From: CAZTYI01 sp964466185
GTDB taxonomy: Bacteria > Chlamydiota > Chlamydiia > Chlamydiales > SM23-39
Assembly (NCBI GenBank): GCA_964466185.1
Contig: CAYXMS010000053.1
Span: 1 to 5,004 of the forward strand
Direction of reading: 5' to 3'
DNA: 5,004 nucleotides
Positions 1-5,004 of the stretch are shown here, in pieces. The notes below the pieces were generated by a model. That model saw nothing but the letters and a program-made list of their open reading frames with translations. It made no database searches and was not told where the DNA came from. Every line of letters begins with the position of its first letter. Positions within the stretch are counted from its first letter, which is position 1. The position numbers were made by a program, and so were the translations under genes.

Positions 1-610
1 ACTTGTTTTATATTAATTAAATTGCTTAATGGTGAACTCATAGGATTATTTTTTTTAAAGGTTATATTTTATTTTTTGAATAATTAAAAAAGAATTATTT
101 GTATCGTGTTCATATTTAATATGATAATAATATGGCTCTTGTATTTTTTTTTGAAAACTCATAAATCTAACTATTTTTATTATTATAAATTTTAGAACAG
201 ATAAATTTTACAATATTAATAAAATTAAAGCAAAAAAAACTAAATTAAAATGTTATGAACCTATCCTAATAAACTATTAAAAAATATTTGAATTATGATA
301 CCATAATTGCTTTTTTTTTAGTAAGGTAGCTATGAAAAAGGTTTTTCCAATAAATAATGGCAAAACATAAATAATTTAATGGACTGGAAACCTTTTCCGG
401 TAAGAGGTGTTCCAAGAGTTGATTTCAGAAAAATACGGAATTTTATATTTTTTTATAGTTTTTTAGCCTGGGTTCATAGTTGTCTTCGGAATCATAATCT
501 ACGTGTTGTTGGTTTAAATCTAACTGCTACTATTTTTTTTTACATTTAATATGTTTAAGTTTTTGAATATTTCCGTAAAATTAAAGTTATATTTTTAATT
601 AAAATAATTA
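1..610. other. AT-rich intergenic stretch without a supported gene
   Basis: About 600 bases made mostly of A and T runs with stops in all frames. No RNA gene, long repeat or strong promoter is recognisable. One patch, about 379-549, is less AT-rich (roughly 40% GC near 381-440) and coincides with an unbroken 56-codon frame starting at 379. A 7-bp hairpin with one G-T pair lies at 384-400. Just before it a 12-codon frame at 332-370 (MKKVFPINNGKT) is preceded by AAGG. These could be remnants of a decayed gene; I do not call them as genes. Long gene-free AT-rich spacers fit a host-restricted bacterium with relaxed genome compaction. Confidence 0.6.
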
Positions 611-654
611 TTAACATGTTAACTTTTTATTTAACATTGCAATTAACTTTAAAA
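611..654. promoter_or_regulatory. TTAAC repeat array upstream of the barrel-protein gene
   Basis: TTAAC occurs four times on the plus strand, starting at 611, 619, 631 and 643. The last three are spaced exactly 12 bases apart. The first copy is also half of a perfect 12-base palindrome, TTAACATGTTAA (611-622). Such tandem half-sites at about one helical turn are typical of response-regulator operators. The array overlaps or abuts the presumed promoter of the gene at 706. The base composition makes chance TTAA frequent, so a function is inferred, not shown. Confidence 0.3.
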
Positions 655-666
655 TCTAATTATTCT
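637..666 (+). promoter_or_regulatory. candidate sigma-70/sigma-66-type promoter for the barrel-protein gene
   Basis: TTGCAA (637-642) and TATTCT (661-666) each match the -35 and -10 consensus at four of six positions, with an 18-base spacer. Transcription would begin near 673, leaving a leader of about 33 bases that includes the strong Shine-Dalgarno at 693-698. In DNA this AT-rich other hexamer pairs are possible, so this is only the best candidate. The -35 hexamer lies inside the TTAAC array. Confidence 0.3.
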
Positions 667-705
667 TTGTTTTAAGTTTTTTAAGTAACCAAAAGGAGAA
701 TAGTT

Positions 706-1443
706 ATGTTTAAAAAAATAACGATCTTTGGAATCTCAAGTCTTTTGAGCTGCCAATTGATTTTTGTACCTGGCGCTTTTGCTAAATCTGAAAATGAAAA
801 AGACGCTTCTTGGCTAACAGTTCAAAAAGAAACTGCAGATATTAAACAAGATTCTCAAACAGCAGAAAATGATCAAAAAGATAAAAATTCTTTTCCTTAC
901 AACATTATTTTTAATATTAACCAAAAAGATTCGGAAAAAGTTTTAGAAGAAAAAACTTCTTCCAAACCTGCTTTACTAAAAGAAAAAAACAGGCCTCAAG
1001 ATGAAGAGGGGAAACTAACTTCTTCTTTTAGCTATTTTGAAATAGGTATGGGGCCTATGCCGATTTTCTTACCGGCTTTTTCTTTTGGCGTACGCAATCA
1101 GACCAACAATCATGGTTTTGATGTTTCTTTAAAATTAGCTACTGTGATTGCTATTACTCAAGTAAACGCTGATGTGCTTTATCATTACTATTCAAAACCT
1201 AATTTAGAATCTCAGTTCTATGTAGGTGCAGGTCTTGGAGGCAGTGGTTTTTTCAGAAGTCACCATAAATCTTATTTTGCCTTTGGTCCCGAGTTTGTTT
1301 TAGGCAGACAATTTCAAACCAAAACCAAAGATACCCGCTTTGTTCAGCTGAAGGTTAACTGGCCTACTATTGCGCCGGATTCTCATCATGACAAGGCAAT
1401 TTATTTCCCTTTTACAACTCTTAGTTATGGATTTTGCTTCTAA
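706..1443 (+). CDS. secreted beta-barrel outer-membrane protein, function unknown (Chlamydiae-like)
   Basis: A 245-residue protein starting at ATG 706, with an excellent Shine-Dalgarno (AAGGAG, 693-698) seven bases upstream. Residues 1-26 form a signal peptide: basic MFKK, a hydrophobic core, and an AFA cleavage site before Lys27. Cys16 in 'LLSC' is a weak alternative lipobox. Residues 27-105 are a low-complexity linker rich in Lys, Glu, Asp, Gln and Ser. From about residue 106 to the end, glycine- and aromatic-rich alternating segments (for example SQFYVGAGLGGSGFF, 169-183) suggest an eight-strand-sized barrel. The protein ends in Phe, the usual signal for outer-membrane assembly. Similar small proteins with conserved 'LYHYY.KPNL..QFYVGAG' segments are, as I recall, abundant in amoeba-associated Chlamydiae. 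No enzymatic motif is visible and the biological role is unknown. It has its own promoter region and terminator, so it is probably monocistronic. Confidence 0.8.
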   Translation: MFKKITIFGISSLLSCQLIFVPGAFAKSENEKDASWLTVQKETADIKQDSQTAENDQKDKNSFPYNIIFNINQKDSEKVLEEKTSSKPALLKEKNRPQDEEGKLTSSFSYFEIGMGPMPIFLPAFSFGVRNQTNNHGFDVSLKLATVIAITQVNADVLYHYYSKPNLESQFYVGAGLGGSGFFRSHHKSYFAFGPEFVLGRQFQTKTKDTRFVQLKVNWPTIAPDSHHDKAIYFPFTTLSYGFCF

Positions 1444-1507
1444 TTTTATTTCTTAAAGAGAAGAAATACAATTTTTAGAGCAAATTTTTAACTAGGGAAG
1501 TTTTTTT

Positions 1508-1541
1508 AAAGCATCCTCATTAAATGAGGATGCTTTTTTAT
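1508..1541 (+). terminator. strong rho-independent terminator after the barrel-protein gene
   Basis: A perfect 13-bp inverted repeat (arms 1508-1520 and 1524-1536, core GCATCCTCAT, loop TAA) runs into six T at 1534-1539 and more T after one A. It lies 64 bases past the stop codon at 1443. On the opposite strand the stem is not followed by a useful T run, so it acts for the plus strand only. A weaker AT-only hairpin (1448-1467, ATTTCTT/AAGAAAT) precedes it. The terminator separates the barrel gene from the hisS leader. Confidence 0.93.
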
Positions 1542-1698
1542 TTTTCAGGTTTTTATAATTTAAAAAGTTTTTCTGCTTTTCAATCATTTATTTTTTTATC
1601 ATTAACACACCGTAAAATCCAGTTCTTTAAGACTGAGATACAAGGTGTAAAATATTTCTTCCATTAAAAATTAACAAAAGTTAAACTTTTAACTTCAG
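1542..1698. other. AT-rich spacer before the structured leader, with one inverted repeat
   Basis: No gene or tRNA is visible here. A consensus-like TATAAT stands at 1554-1559 but lacks a matching -35, because the upstream sequence is the terminator stem. An inverted repeat with 8-base arms and a 2-base centre, AAGTTAAA-CT-TTTAACTT, occupies 1678-1695. It could be an operator for transcription of the downstream RNA and hisS. I could not fix a hisS promoter with confidence; TTAAAC (1681-1686) plus TATTAA (1704-1709) with a 17-base spacer is a weak option. Confidence 0.4.
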
Positions 1699-1910
1699 AA
1701 TCCTATTAAGGATTGGTGGCACATCCACTGGGTGAGTACAAAGCCTCTGCTAGCTTTAAGCTAGTATAAATGCAAGTGCCTCTACCAATGCCAGAAAGTG
1801 TTAAAAAAATAAGGCCGCCGGTGCGTCGATAAGCATGGGGAGCTGCCGGGGTTGCTCGGAGCTGGGAACCAGGAATTCTTTGCCTTTAGGCGAGGGAGGT
1901 TCAAGCATAA
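1699..1910 (+). ncRNA. unassigned GC-rich structured RNA or leader upstream of hisS
   Basis: GC content jumps from about 25% to about 45% (1701-1800) and 59% (1811-1910). Several stems can be drawn. (1) ATTGGT 1712-1717 pairs with ACCAAT 1784-1789, then GGCAC 1718-1722 with GTGCC 1776-1780, with a 3-base bulge at 1781-1783. It encloses a 7-bp hairpin around CTAGC-TTTAA-GCTAG (1749-1766). (2) AGCT-G-CCG at 1841-1848 pairs with CGG-AGCT at 1857-1863. (3) GAACC 1866-1870 pairs with GGTTC 1898-1902, enclosing a GCC-TTTA-GGC hairpin extended by G-U pairs (1876-1896). (4) AATCCT/AGGATT (1699-1714) competes with stem 1. I do not recognise tRNA, tmRNA, SRP, RNase P, 6S or T-box signatures. It may be an independent small RNA, a cis-regulatory hisS leader, or partly a palindromic repeat. 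The strand is inferred from hisS. Confidence 0.5.
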
Positions 1911-1913
1911 GTA

Positions 1914-1951
1914 ACAGTGTAAAAATTTAACTGTGCATTTGCAGATTTTTT
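1914..1951 (+). promoter_or_regulatory. possible attenuator: two mutually exclusive hairpins before hisS
   Basis: Hairpin A pairs ACAGT (1914-1918) with ACTGT (1930-1934), extended by TAA/TTA after a bulged G. Hairpin B pairs CTGTG (1931-1935) with TGCAG (1940-1944), including two G-U pairs, and is followed by six T at 1946-1951. Both need 1931-1934, so only one can form at a time. The T run ends directly before the hisS Shine-Dalgarno (GAAGGA, 1952-1957). The layout resembles an antiterminator/terminator pair, but hairpin B is weak and this could be coincidence. Confidence 0.25.
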
Positions 1952-1963
1952 GAAGGAAAAAAT

Positions 1964-3247
1964 ATGCCCTTTCAAATTCCCAAAGGACTTTTTGATGTTG
2001 TGCCTTTCGGTGCCAAAGAAGACTGGCAGTTGACAAGTTACTGGCAATATATAGAAAAAACCTTTCGCAAAACATGTTCAGATTATGGTTTTAAAGAGCT
2101 TAGAACGCCAATTTTTGAAAGCCTGGAGCTTTTTATTAGAGGGGCAGGAAAAGCCTCTGATTTAGTCGTAAAAAAGGAAATGTATCATTTTAAAGACAAA
2201 GCTGAAAGGGATTTAGTCTTGAGGCCTGAGGGAACGGCCAGTTTATTGAGGGCTTTTATTGAAAACCGCCTGAATATGGTTTCCATGCCATTTAAATTTT
2301 ATTATATCGGACCCATGTTCCGCTATGACCGGCCGCAGGCCGGCAGATACCGGCAGCATCATCAAATCGGCATTGAAACAATCGGGCCTTGCTCATATGA
2401 GCAAGATGTAGAGACGATAGATCTTTTATGCGAGTTTCTGCACAGAATTGGCTTAAAAGATTTTGCTGTTCGTATCAATACGGTAGGCGATCAAAAAACC
2501 AGACTGAAATATAAGGTTGAAATTCAAAAATTTTTAAAGCCTTCATTTGATCTGCTTTCCAAAGAAAGCCAGCTGCGTTTTAAAAATAATCCTTTAAGAA
2601 TTTTGGATTCCAAAGACAAAAAAGATAAAGAACTAATTAAAAATGCTCCTAAAATACAAGATTTTTTAACTAAACAAGCAGCTGATCAGTTTGAAAATGT
2701 TTTAAAATTATTAAAAGAGCTGAAAATTTCTTATCAAATTGATGACAAACTGGTTAGAGGCTTAGATTATTATAATCATACTGTATTTGAAGTTGTCAGT
2801 ACCCTGGGCATAGCTCAAAACTCTTTAGGCGGAGGCGGTCGCTACGACGGTATGCTCAAAGAACTGGACGGGCCGGACTTGGCAGGTGTCGGATTTGGTG
2901 CAGGCATTGAAAGAATTATTCAGACTTTGATTCAGCAAAAAATTGCCCCGCCTAAAAAAGCTTTAAGTTTTGCCTATTTTGTGCCGCTGGGTGAAAAGGC
3001 CAAGAAAGAAGCTTTTATTTTAGCGACAAAGCTAAGAAAGGAAAAAATTCCTGCAGATATTAATCTAAGCTCTAGAAAAATAGACAAAGCTCTTAAAATG
3101 GCCAATAATTTACAAGCTTCATATGCAATTATTATTGGCGAAAATGAGCTCAAGCGGAAAAAGGCGCAAGTCAAAAATATGCATAAAAGAACTGGTGAAG
3201 AAGTTCCTTTTGATAAATTAATCTCTCATTTAAAAGCTTTATATTAA
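1964..3247 (+). CDS. hisS: histidyl-tRNA synthetase
   Basis: A full-length 427-residue class II aminoacyl-tRNA synthetase that joins histidine to tRNA-His in the cytoplasm, probably as a homodimer. It starts at ATG 1964 with GAAGGA (1952-1957) six bases upstream and the usual N-terminus 'PKGLFDVVP'. Motifs run in order: motif 1 around 42-52 (GFKELRTPIFE), LRPEGTA (86-92), and motif 2 (FYYIGPMFRYDRP, 112-124, followed by GRYRQHHQ). Next come the histidine-specific LVRGLDYYNHTVFE (263-276, with catalytic Arg265), GGGGRYDGM (289-297) and motif 3 GFGAGIERI (310-318). About 330-427 is the anticodon-binding domain. No key residue is missing. The LRILDSK stretch (211-217) matches chlamydial HisRS as I remember it. 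In Chlamydia hisS sits next to aspS; here it is followed by convergent sdaA, so it is a single-gene unit with a 420-base leader after the preceding terminator. Confidence 0.98.
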   Translation: MPFQIPKGLFDVVPFGAKEDWQLTSYWQYIEKTFRKTCSDYGFKELRTPIFESLELFIRGAGKASDLVVKKEMYHFKDKAERDLVLRPEGTASLLRAFIENRLNMVSMPFKFYYIGPMFRYDRPQAGRYRQHHQIGIETIGPCSYEQDVETIDLLCEFLHRIGLKDFAVRINTVGDQKTRLKYKVEIQKFLKPSFDLLSKESQLRFKNNPLRILDSKDKKDKELIKNAPKIQDFLTKQAADQFENVLKLLKELKISYQIDDKLVRGLDYYNHTVFEVVSTLGIAQNSLGGGGRYDGMLKELDGPDLAGVGFGAGIERIIQTLIQQKIAPPKKALSFAYFVPLGEKAKKEAFILATKLRKEKIPADINLSSRKIDKALKMANNLQASYAIIIGENELKRKKAQVKNMHKRTGEEVPFDKLISHLKALY

Positions 3248-3254
3248 AGATTTA

Positions 3255-4622
3255 CTAGCAGAAAATCTGACAGGTAGAAAGCCCGCCTGTGGATGTTTCT
3301 TTGTACTTATCGCACATGTCTTTGCCTGTTTCATACATAACGCGAACTATTTCATCGAATCCCAAGCGCTGTTTTTTAGGATCGCTGGAGCTGGCTATTA
3401 AATAAGCATTGTAGCCGCCGACAGCGCCGAAAGCATTGCGTTCAATACAGGGGATTTGCACATATCCGCCAATTGGATCACAAGTCAGTCCCAGACTATG
3501 CTCTAAAGCGATTTCTGCAGCTTCGTCAATAACATCAATAGAACAGTCATGTATATGCGCAGATAAAGCTGCCGCCATGGAAGAGGCTACTCCAACTTCT
3601 CCCTGACAGCCGACTTCTGCTCCGGAAATACTGGCATTATTATGTACGATAAAGCCAATAGCTGCTGCTACCATTAATCCTTCCAAGAGTTTTTCTTGAG
3701 GCTTGTTGAAATAATGGCGTAAAAGATAGATTACAGCGGGTAAAATACCGGAAGATCCGGAAGTCGGGGCGGTAACTACTGTATGTCCGGCAGCATTTTC
3801 CTCAGATGCTGCAATAGCAAAAGCATCGGCATACACTAAAAATCTGTCAGCTCCTTCCATTTTAGAAATTTGAGCCTTATGAAAAAGCTCTGCGCCTTTT
3901 CTTTTCAATTTAATCGGCCCTGGCAAGATACCGTGATTAAAAATCCCTTTATCTACAGCTTTTTCCATAACCTCGTAGACTTTTTGCAGTTTATGCAGGA
4001 TCTCATCGCGAGATTTGTTAGTAGTTGTCATTTCATTTTGCAGCAAAAGCTCCGGCAAGGTCAGACCGCTAAAAGCCAGTGTTTTTTTCAGCTCTCGAAT
4101 ATTAGAATAAGGAAACGGGGGAGAGGGGGGCTTTTTTATTTCTTCGTTTTTACAATGCACAAACCCTCCGCCTAAAGAATAGTATTCTTTTTCTAGAATA
4201 GTAGTATTTTTAACTTTTAGCTTCATAATTACTGTATTGGAATAGGGAAAGAAATGGTGAATGTCGCTAAAGATAATATTTTTGCTCTGAAACGGAAAAT
4301 AATGGTCTTTAATTTTAATTTGATAAATTTCATTAGGGGAAGCAAAAATTTTCAAAACGTCTTCTGCTTTACAAGTTTCCGGCTGCCAGCCTAAAAGGCC
4401 AGCTACAATAGAACGGTCTGTTCCATGGCCTCTACCTGTGGCACTTAAAGAGCCGTAGAGAAAAATTTCTATATGGGTGGCTTTAGACAGTTCTTCATCT
4501 GATAAATTTTCCATTTCTTTTAAAAAACGACAGGCCGCTTTCATAGCTCCATAAGTATGCGAACTAGATGGCCCAGGACCAATCTTATAAAGATCAAAAA
4601 AAGAGGTGGTAATTACACTCAT
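3255..4622 (-). CDS. sdaA: L-serine dehydratase (L-serine ammonia-lyase), single-chain iron-sulfur type
   Basis: Converts L-serine to pyruvate and ammonia using a [4Fe-4S] cluster, in the cytoplasm. Residues below are numbered from an upstream in-frame GTG (4628), which would give 457 residues. I prefer ATG 4622 (455 residues) because AAGGG (4637-4633) lies 10 bases from it and only 4 from the GTG. The N-terminal beta domain carries IGPGPSSSHT (16-25) and LYGSLSATGRGHGTD (57-71). The alpha domain carries EENAAGHTVVTAPTSGSSG (276-294), NASISGAEVGCQGEVGVA (331-348), LTCDP (381-385) and PCIERNA (393-399). Cys341, Cys383 and Cys394 have the spacing of the cluster ligands known in the Legionella enzyme, and the protein ends in Cys457, the expected C-terminal tail ligand. 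Fused domains and this length make it a type 2 enzyme. Its stop lies 7 bases from the hisS stop, and no terminator is visible, so its transcript probably runs antisense into hisS. Confidence 0.97.
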   Translation of the reverse strand: MSVITTSFFDLYKIGPGPSSSHTYGAMKAACRFLKEMENLSDEELSKATHIEIFLYGSLSATGRGHGTDRSIVAGLLGWQPETCKAEDVLKIFASPNEIYQIKIKDHYFPFQSKNIIFSDIHHFFPYSNTVIMKLKVKNTTILEKEYYSLGGGFVHCKNEEIKKPPSPPFPYSNIRELKKTLAFSGLTLPELLLQNEMTTTNKSRDEILHKLQKVYEVMEKAVDKGIFNHGILPGPIKLKRKGAELFHKAQISKMEGADRFLVYADAFAIAASEENAAGHTVVTAPTSGSSGILPAVIYLLRHYFNKPQEKLLEGLMVAAAIGFIVHNNASISGAEVGCQGEVGVASSMAAALSAHIHDCSIDVIDEAAEIALEHSLGLTCDPIGGYVQIPCIERNAFGAVGGYNAYLIASSSDPKKQRLGFDEIVRVMYETGKDMCDKYKETSTGGLSTCQIFC

Positions 4623-4672
4623 AAACACTTAGCCCTTAAATTTCATAATACATATTTAAAATTTCTCGTAAA

Positions 4673-4681
4673 GTTATAACA
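4673..4681 (-). promoter_or_regulatory. candidate extended -10 promoter for sdaA
   Basis: On the minus strand TGTTATAAC combines an extended -10 TG with TATAAC, five of six matches to consensus. Transcription would start near 4666 and give a leader of about 44 bases to the ATG at 4622. No good -35 is present, as is usual for extended -10 promoters. An alternative pair, TTTACG (4672-4667) and TATTAT (4650-4645) with a 16-base spacer, would start so close to the Shine-Dalgarno that it is less attractive. Confidence 0.35.
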
Positions 4682-4709
4682 CATGATGCTCAGTCTCTGT
4701 TTTGAGCTA

Positions 4710-4731
4710 AAAAGCATGCTTTTGATCAAAA
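4710..4731. promoter_or_regulatory. two overlapping perfect palindromes upstream of sdaA
   Basis: AAAAGCATGCTTTT (4710-4723) and TTTTGATCAAAA (4720-4731) are both perfect palindromes and share four T. They lie about 30-60 bases upstream of the candidate extended -10 of sdaA, where an activator or repressor site would be expected. A further stem, GCTCA (4688-4692) with TGAGC (4703-4707), lies between them and the promoter. No specific regulator can be named from the sequence. Confidence 0.3.
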
Positions 4732-4809
4732 AAAAGAGGAAATTCTAAAATAGTGCTCTGTTTTAAAACTCTTTCTAACAACCTCGATTAAAATTACTAT
4801 AGTAGGCAG

Positions 4810-4841
4810 GGGCCTTAAAAGTATTAAAGCCCGTATTTTTT
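4810..4841 (+). terminator. orphan terminator-like hairpin on the plus strand
   Basis: GGGC (4810-4813) pairs with GCCC (4829-4832), and after one mismatch TTAA (4815-4818) pairs with TTAA (4824-4827), loop AAGTA. Six T at 4836-4841 follow. No plus-strand gene ends here, since sdaA reads the other way and starts upstream. The hairpin is therefore either coincidental or the end of a small plus-strand RNA. A TATAGT hexamer (4798-4803), part of the palindrome TACTATAGTA (4795-4804), stands just before it. Confidence 0.3.
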
Positions 4842-4956
4842 AAATCTGTCTGTCCTTATCCATCTTAATAATTTAATATTTTTATTTTATTTTTTATCTT
4901 AAAGCCTTATATTTCTTGATTTTTTAAAAATATAAATTTTTAGAAAATACGTCAAT
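4842..4956. other. AT-rich spacer without recognisable features
   Basis: This stretch is dominated by T and A runs with stops in every frame. I see no gene, RNA or promoter that stands out from the base composition. It separates the sdaA upstream region from the palindromic repeat at the window edge. Confidence 0.6.
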
Positions 4957-5000
4957 CACCCCTCCCTAAAGGGAGAGGCTTGAGCCGTGAGGCACAAGGG
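4957..5000. repeat. REP-like palindromic intergenic element, possibly cut by the window end
   Basis: CTCCC-TAAA-GGGAG (4962-4975) forms a GC-rich stem that can extend by CC/GG past one mismatch (4959-4978), followed by CTTGAGCCGTGAGGCACAAGGG. It is sharply GC-rich in a very AT-rich spacer. It has the look of the 'CTCCCTAAAGGGAG' intergenic repeats seen in several bacterial genomes, by my recollection. The 1882-1906 stretch (GCC-TTTA-GGC stem, then GAGGTTCAAGC) resembles it: the trailing 11 bases agree at 8 positions with GAGGCTTGAGC here. The right boundary is unknown. Confidence 0.45.
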
Positions 5001-5004
5001 AAAA

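Noticed and set aside
1..87. Frame open from position 1 to a stop at 85-87 (+), and a minus-strand ATG at 41 running off the edge (MSSPLSNLINIKQ)
   Set aside because: Both are too short to judge. The minus start lacks a Shine-Dalgarno and the plus tail is a low-complexity Leu/Ile/Phe translation of AT-rich DNA.
1554..1559. Perfect TATAAT as the hisS promoter
   Set aside because: The region 17 bases upstream is the terminator stem with no -35 likeness, and the hexamer is expected by chance in such AT-rich DNA.
1713..1722. GGTGGCAC resembling part of the T-box motif, attractive because a tRNA synthetase gene follows
   Set aside because: The motif does not continue into the ACCGCG part, no terminator follows it, the upstream 150 bases are AT-rich with no stem I, and T-boxes are not known to me in Chlamydiae.
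1811..1910. tRNA or other standard RNA gene suggested by GGTTCAAGC
   Set aside because: The T-loop-like sequence lacks a matching T stem, and there is no acceptor or anticodon arm on either strand. No tmRNA, SRP or RNase P core motif is visible.
1770..1930. Two short frames in the hisS leader (1770-1832, 20 codons; 1835-1930, 31 codons), possible leader peptides
   Set aside because: Neither has a Shine-Dalgarno, and neither contains histidine codons as a histidine attenuator would need. GC-rich DNA stays open by chance.
1782..2075. 97-codon minus-strand frame across the hisS start and leader
   Set aside because: It lies antisense to the conserved N-terminus of HisRS and the structured leader, has no recognisable protein features, and is kept open by the GC-rich island having few stops.
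2974..3174. 66-codon minus-strand frame inside hisS
   Set aside because: Entirely antisense to the HisRS anticodon-binding domain; a composition-driven shadow.
3870..4175. 101-codon plus-strand frame inside sdaA
   Set aside because: Entirely antisense to well-conserved serine dehydratase sequence, with no domain features.

Overview
The window is about 5 kb of strongly AT-rich bacterial DNA. It holds three genes: a secreted or outer-membrane protein, histidyl-tRNA synthetase (hisS) and a single-chain iron-sulfur L-serine dehydratase (sdaA). The best taxonomic guess is a member of the environmental Chlamydiae (Parachlamydia/Waddlia/Simkania-like). Two points support this. The HisRS has a middle section (LRILDSK, then acidic/basic residues and a conserved 'APxIxDF'-type stretch) that resembles the chlamydial enzymes as I remember them. 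The first gene has the architecture of the small beta-barrel proteins common in amoeba-associated chlamydiae: signal peptide, charged linker, and a 140-residue barrel ending in Phe. I inferred this by recall, without a database search.

Layout. Positions 1-705 are a long AT-rich non-coding stretch. It contains one less AT-rich patch (about 379-549) that may be a decayed or very small gene. It ends in an array of TTAAC repeats and a weak promoter for the first gene. Positions 706-1443 encode the barrel protein (+), closed by a textbook terminator at 1508-1541. Positions 1542-1963 are the leader region of hisS. Its first part is AT-rich and featureless, but 1699-1910 abruptly becomes GC-rich (about 45% and then 59% over 100-base blocks, against about 25% just upstream) and folds into several convincing hairpins. 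I read this as an unassigned structured RNA, leader or repeat element. Two mutually exclusive hairpins, one followed by six T, sit directly before the hisS ribosome-binding site. Positions 1964-3247 are hisS (+), and 3255-4622 are sdaA (-), convergent and separated by only 7 bases. Positions 4623-5004 hold the sdaA promoter region, two overlapping perfect palindromes, an orphan plus-strand terminator-like hairpin, and a REP-like palindromic repeat at the window edge.

The three genes do not form a pathway. HisRS charges tRNA-His for translation. SdaA converts serine to pyruvate plus ammonia, a plausible carbon-supply route for an intracellular bacterium. The barrel protein belongs to the envelope. 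Each appears to be its own transcription unit. The element most worth pursuing is the GC-rich structured region in front of hisS.
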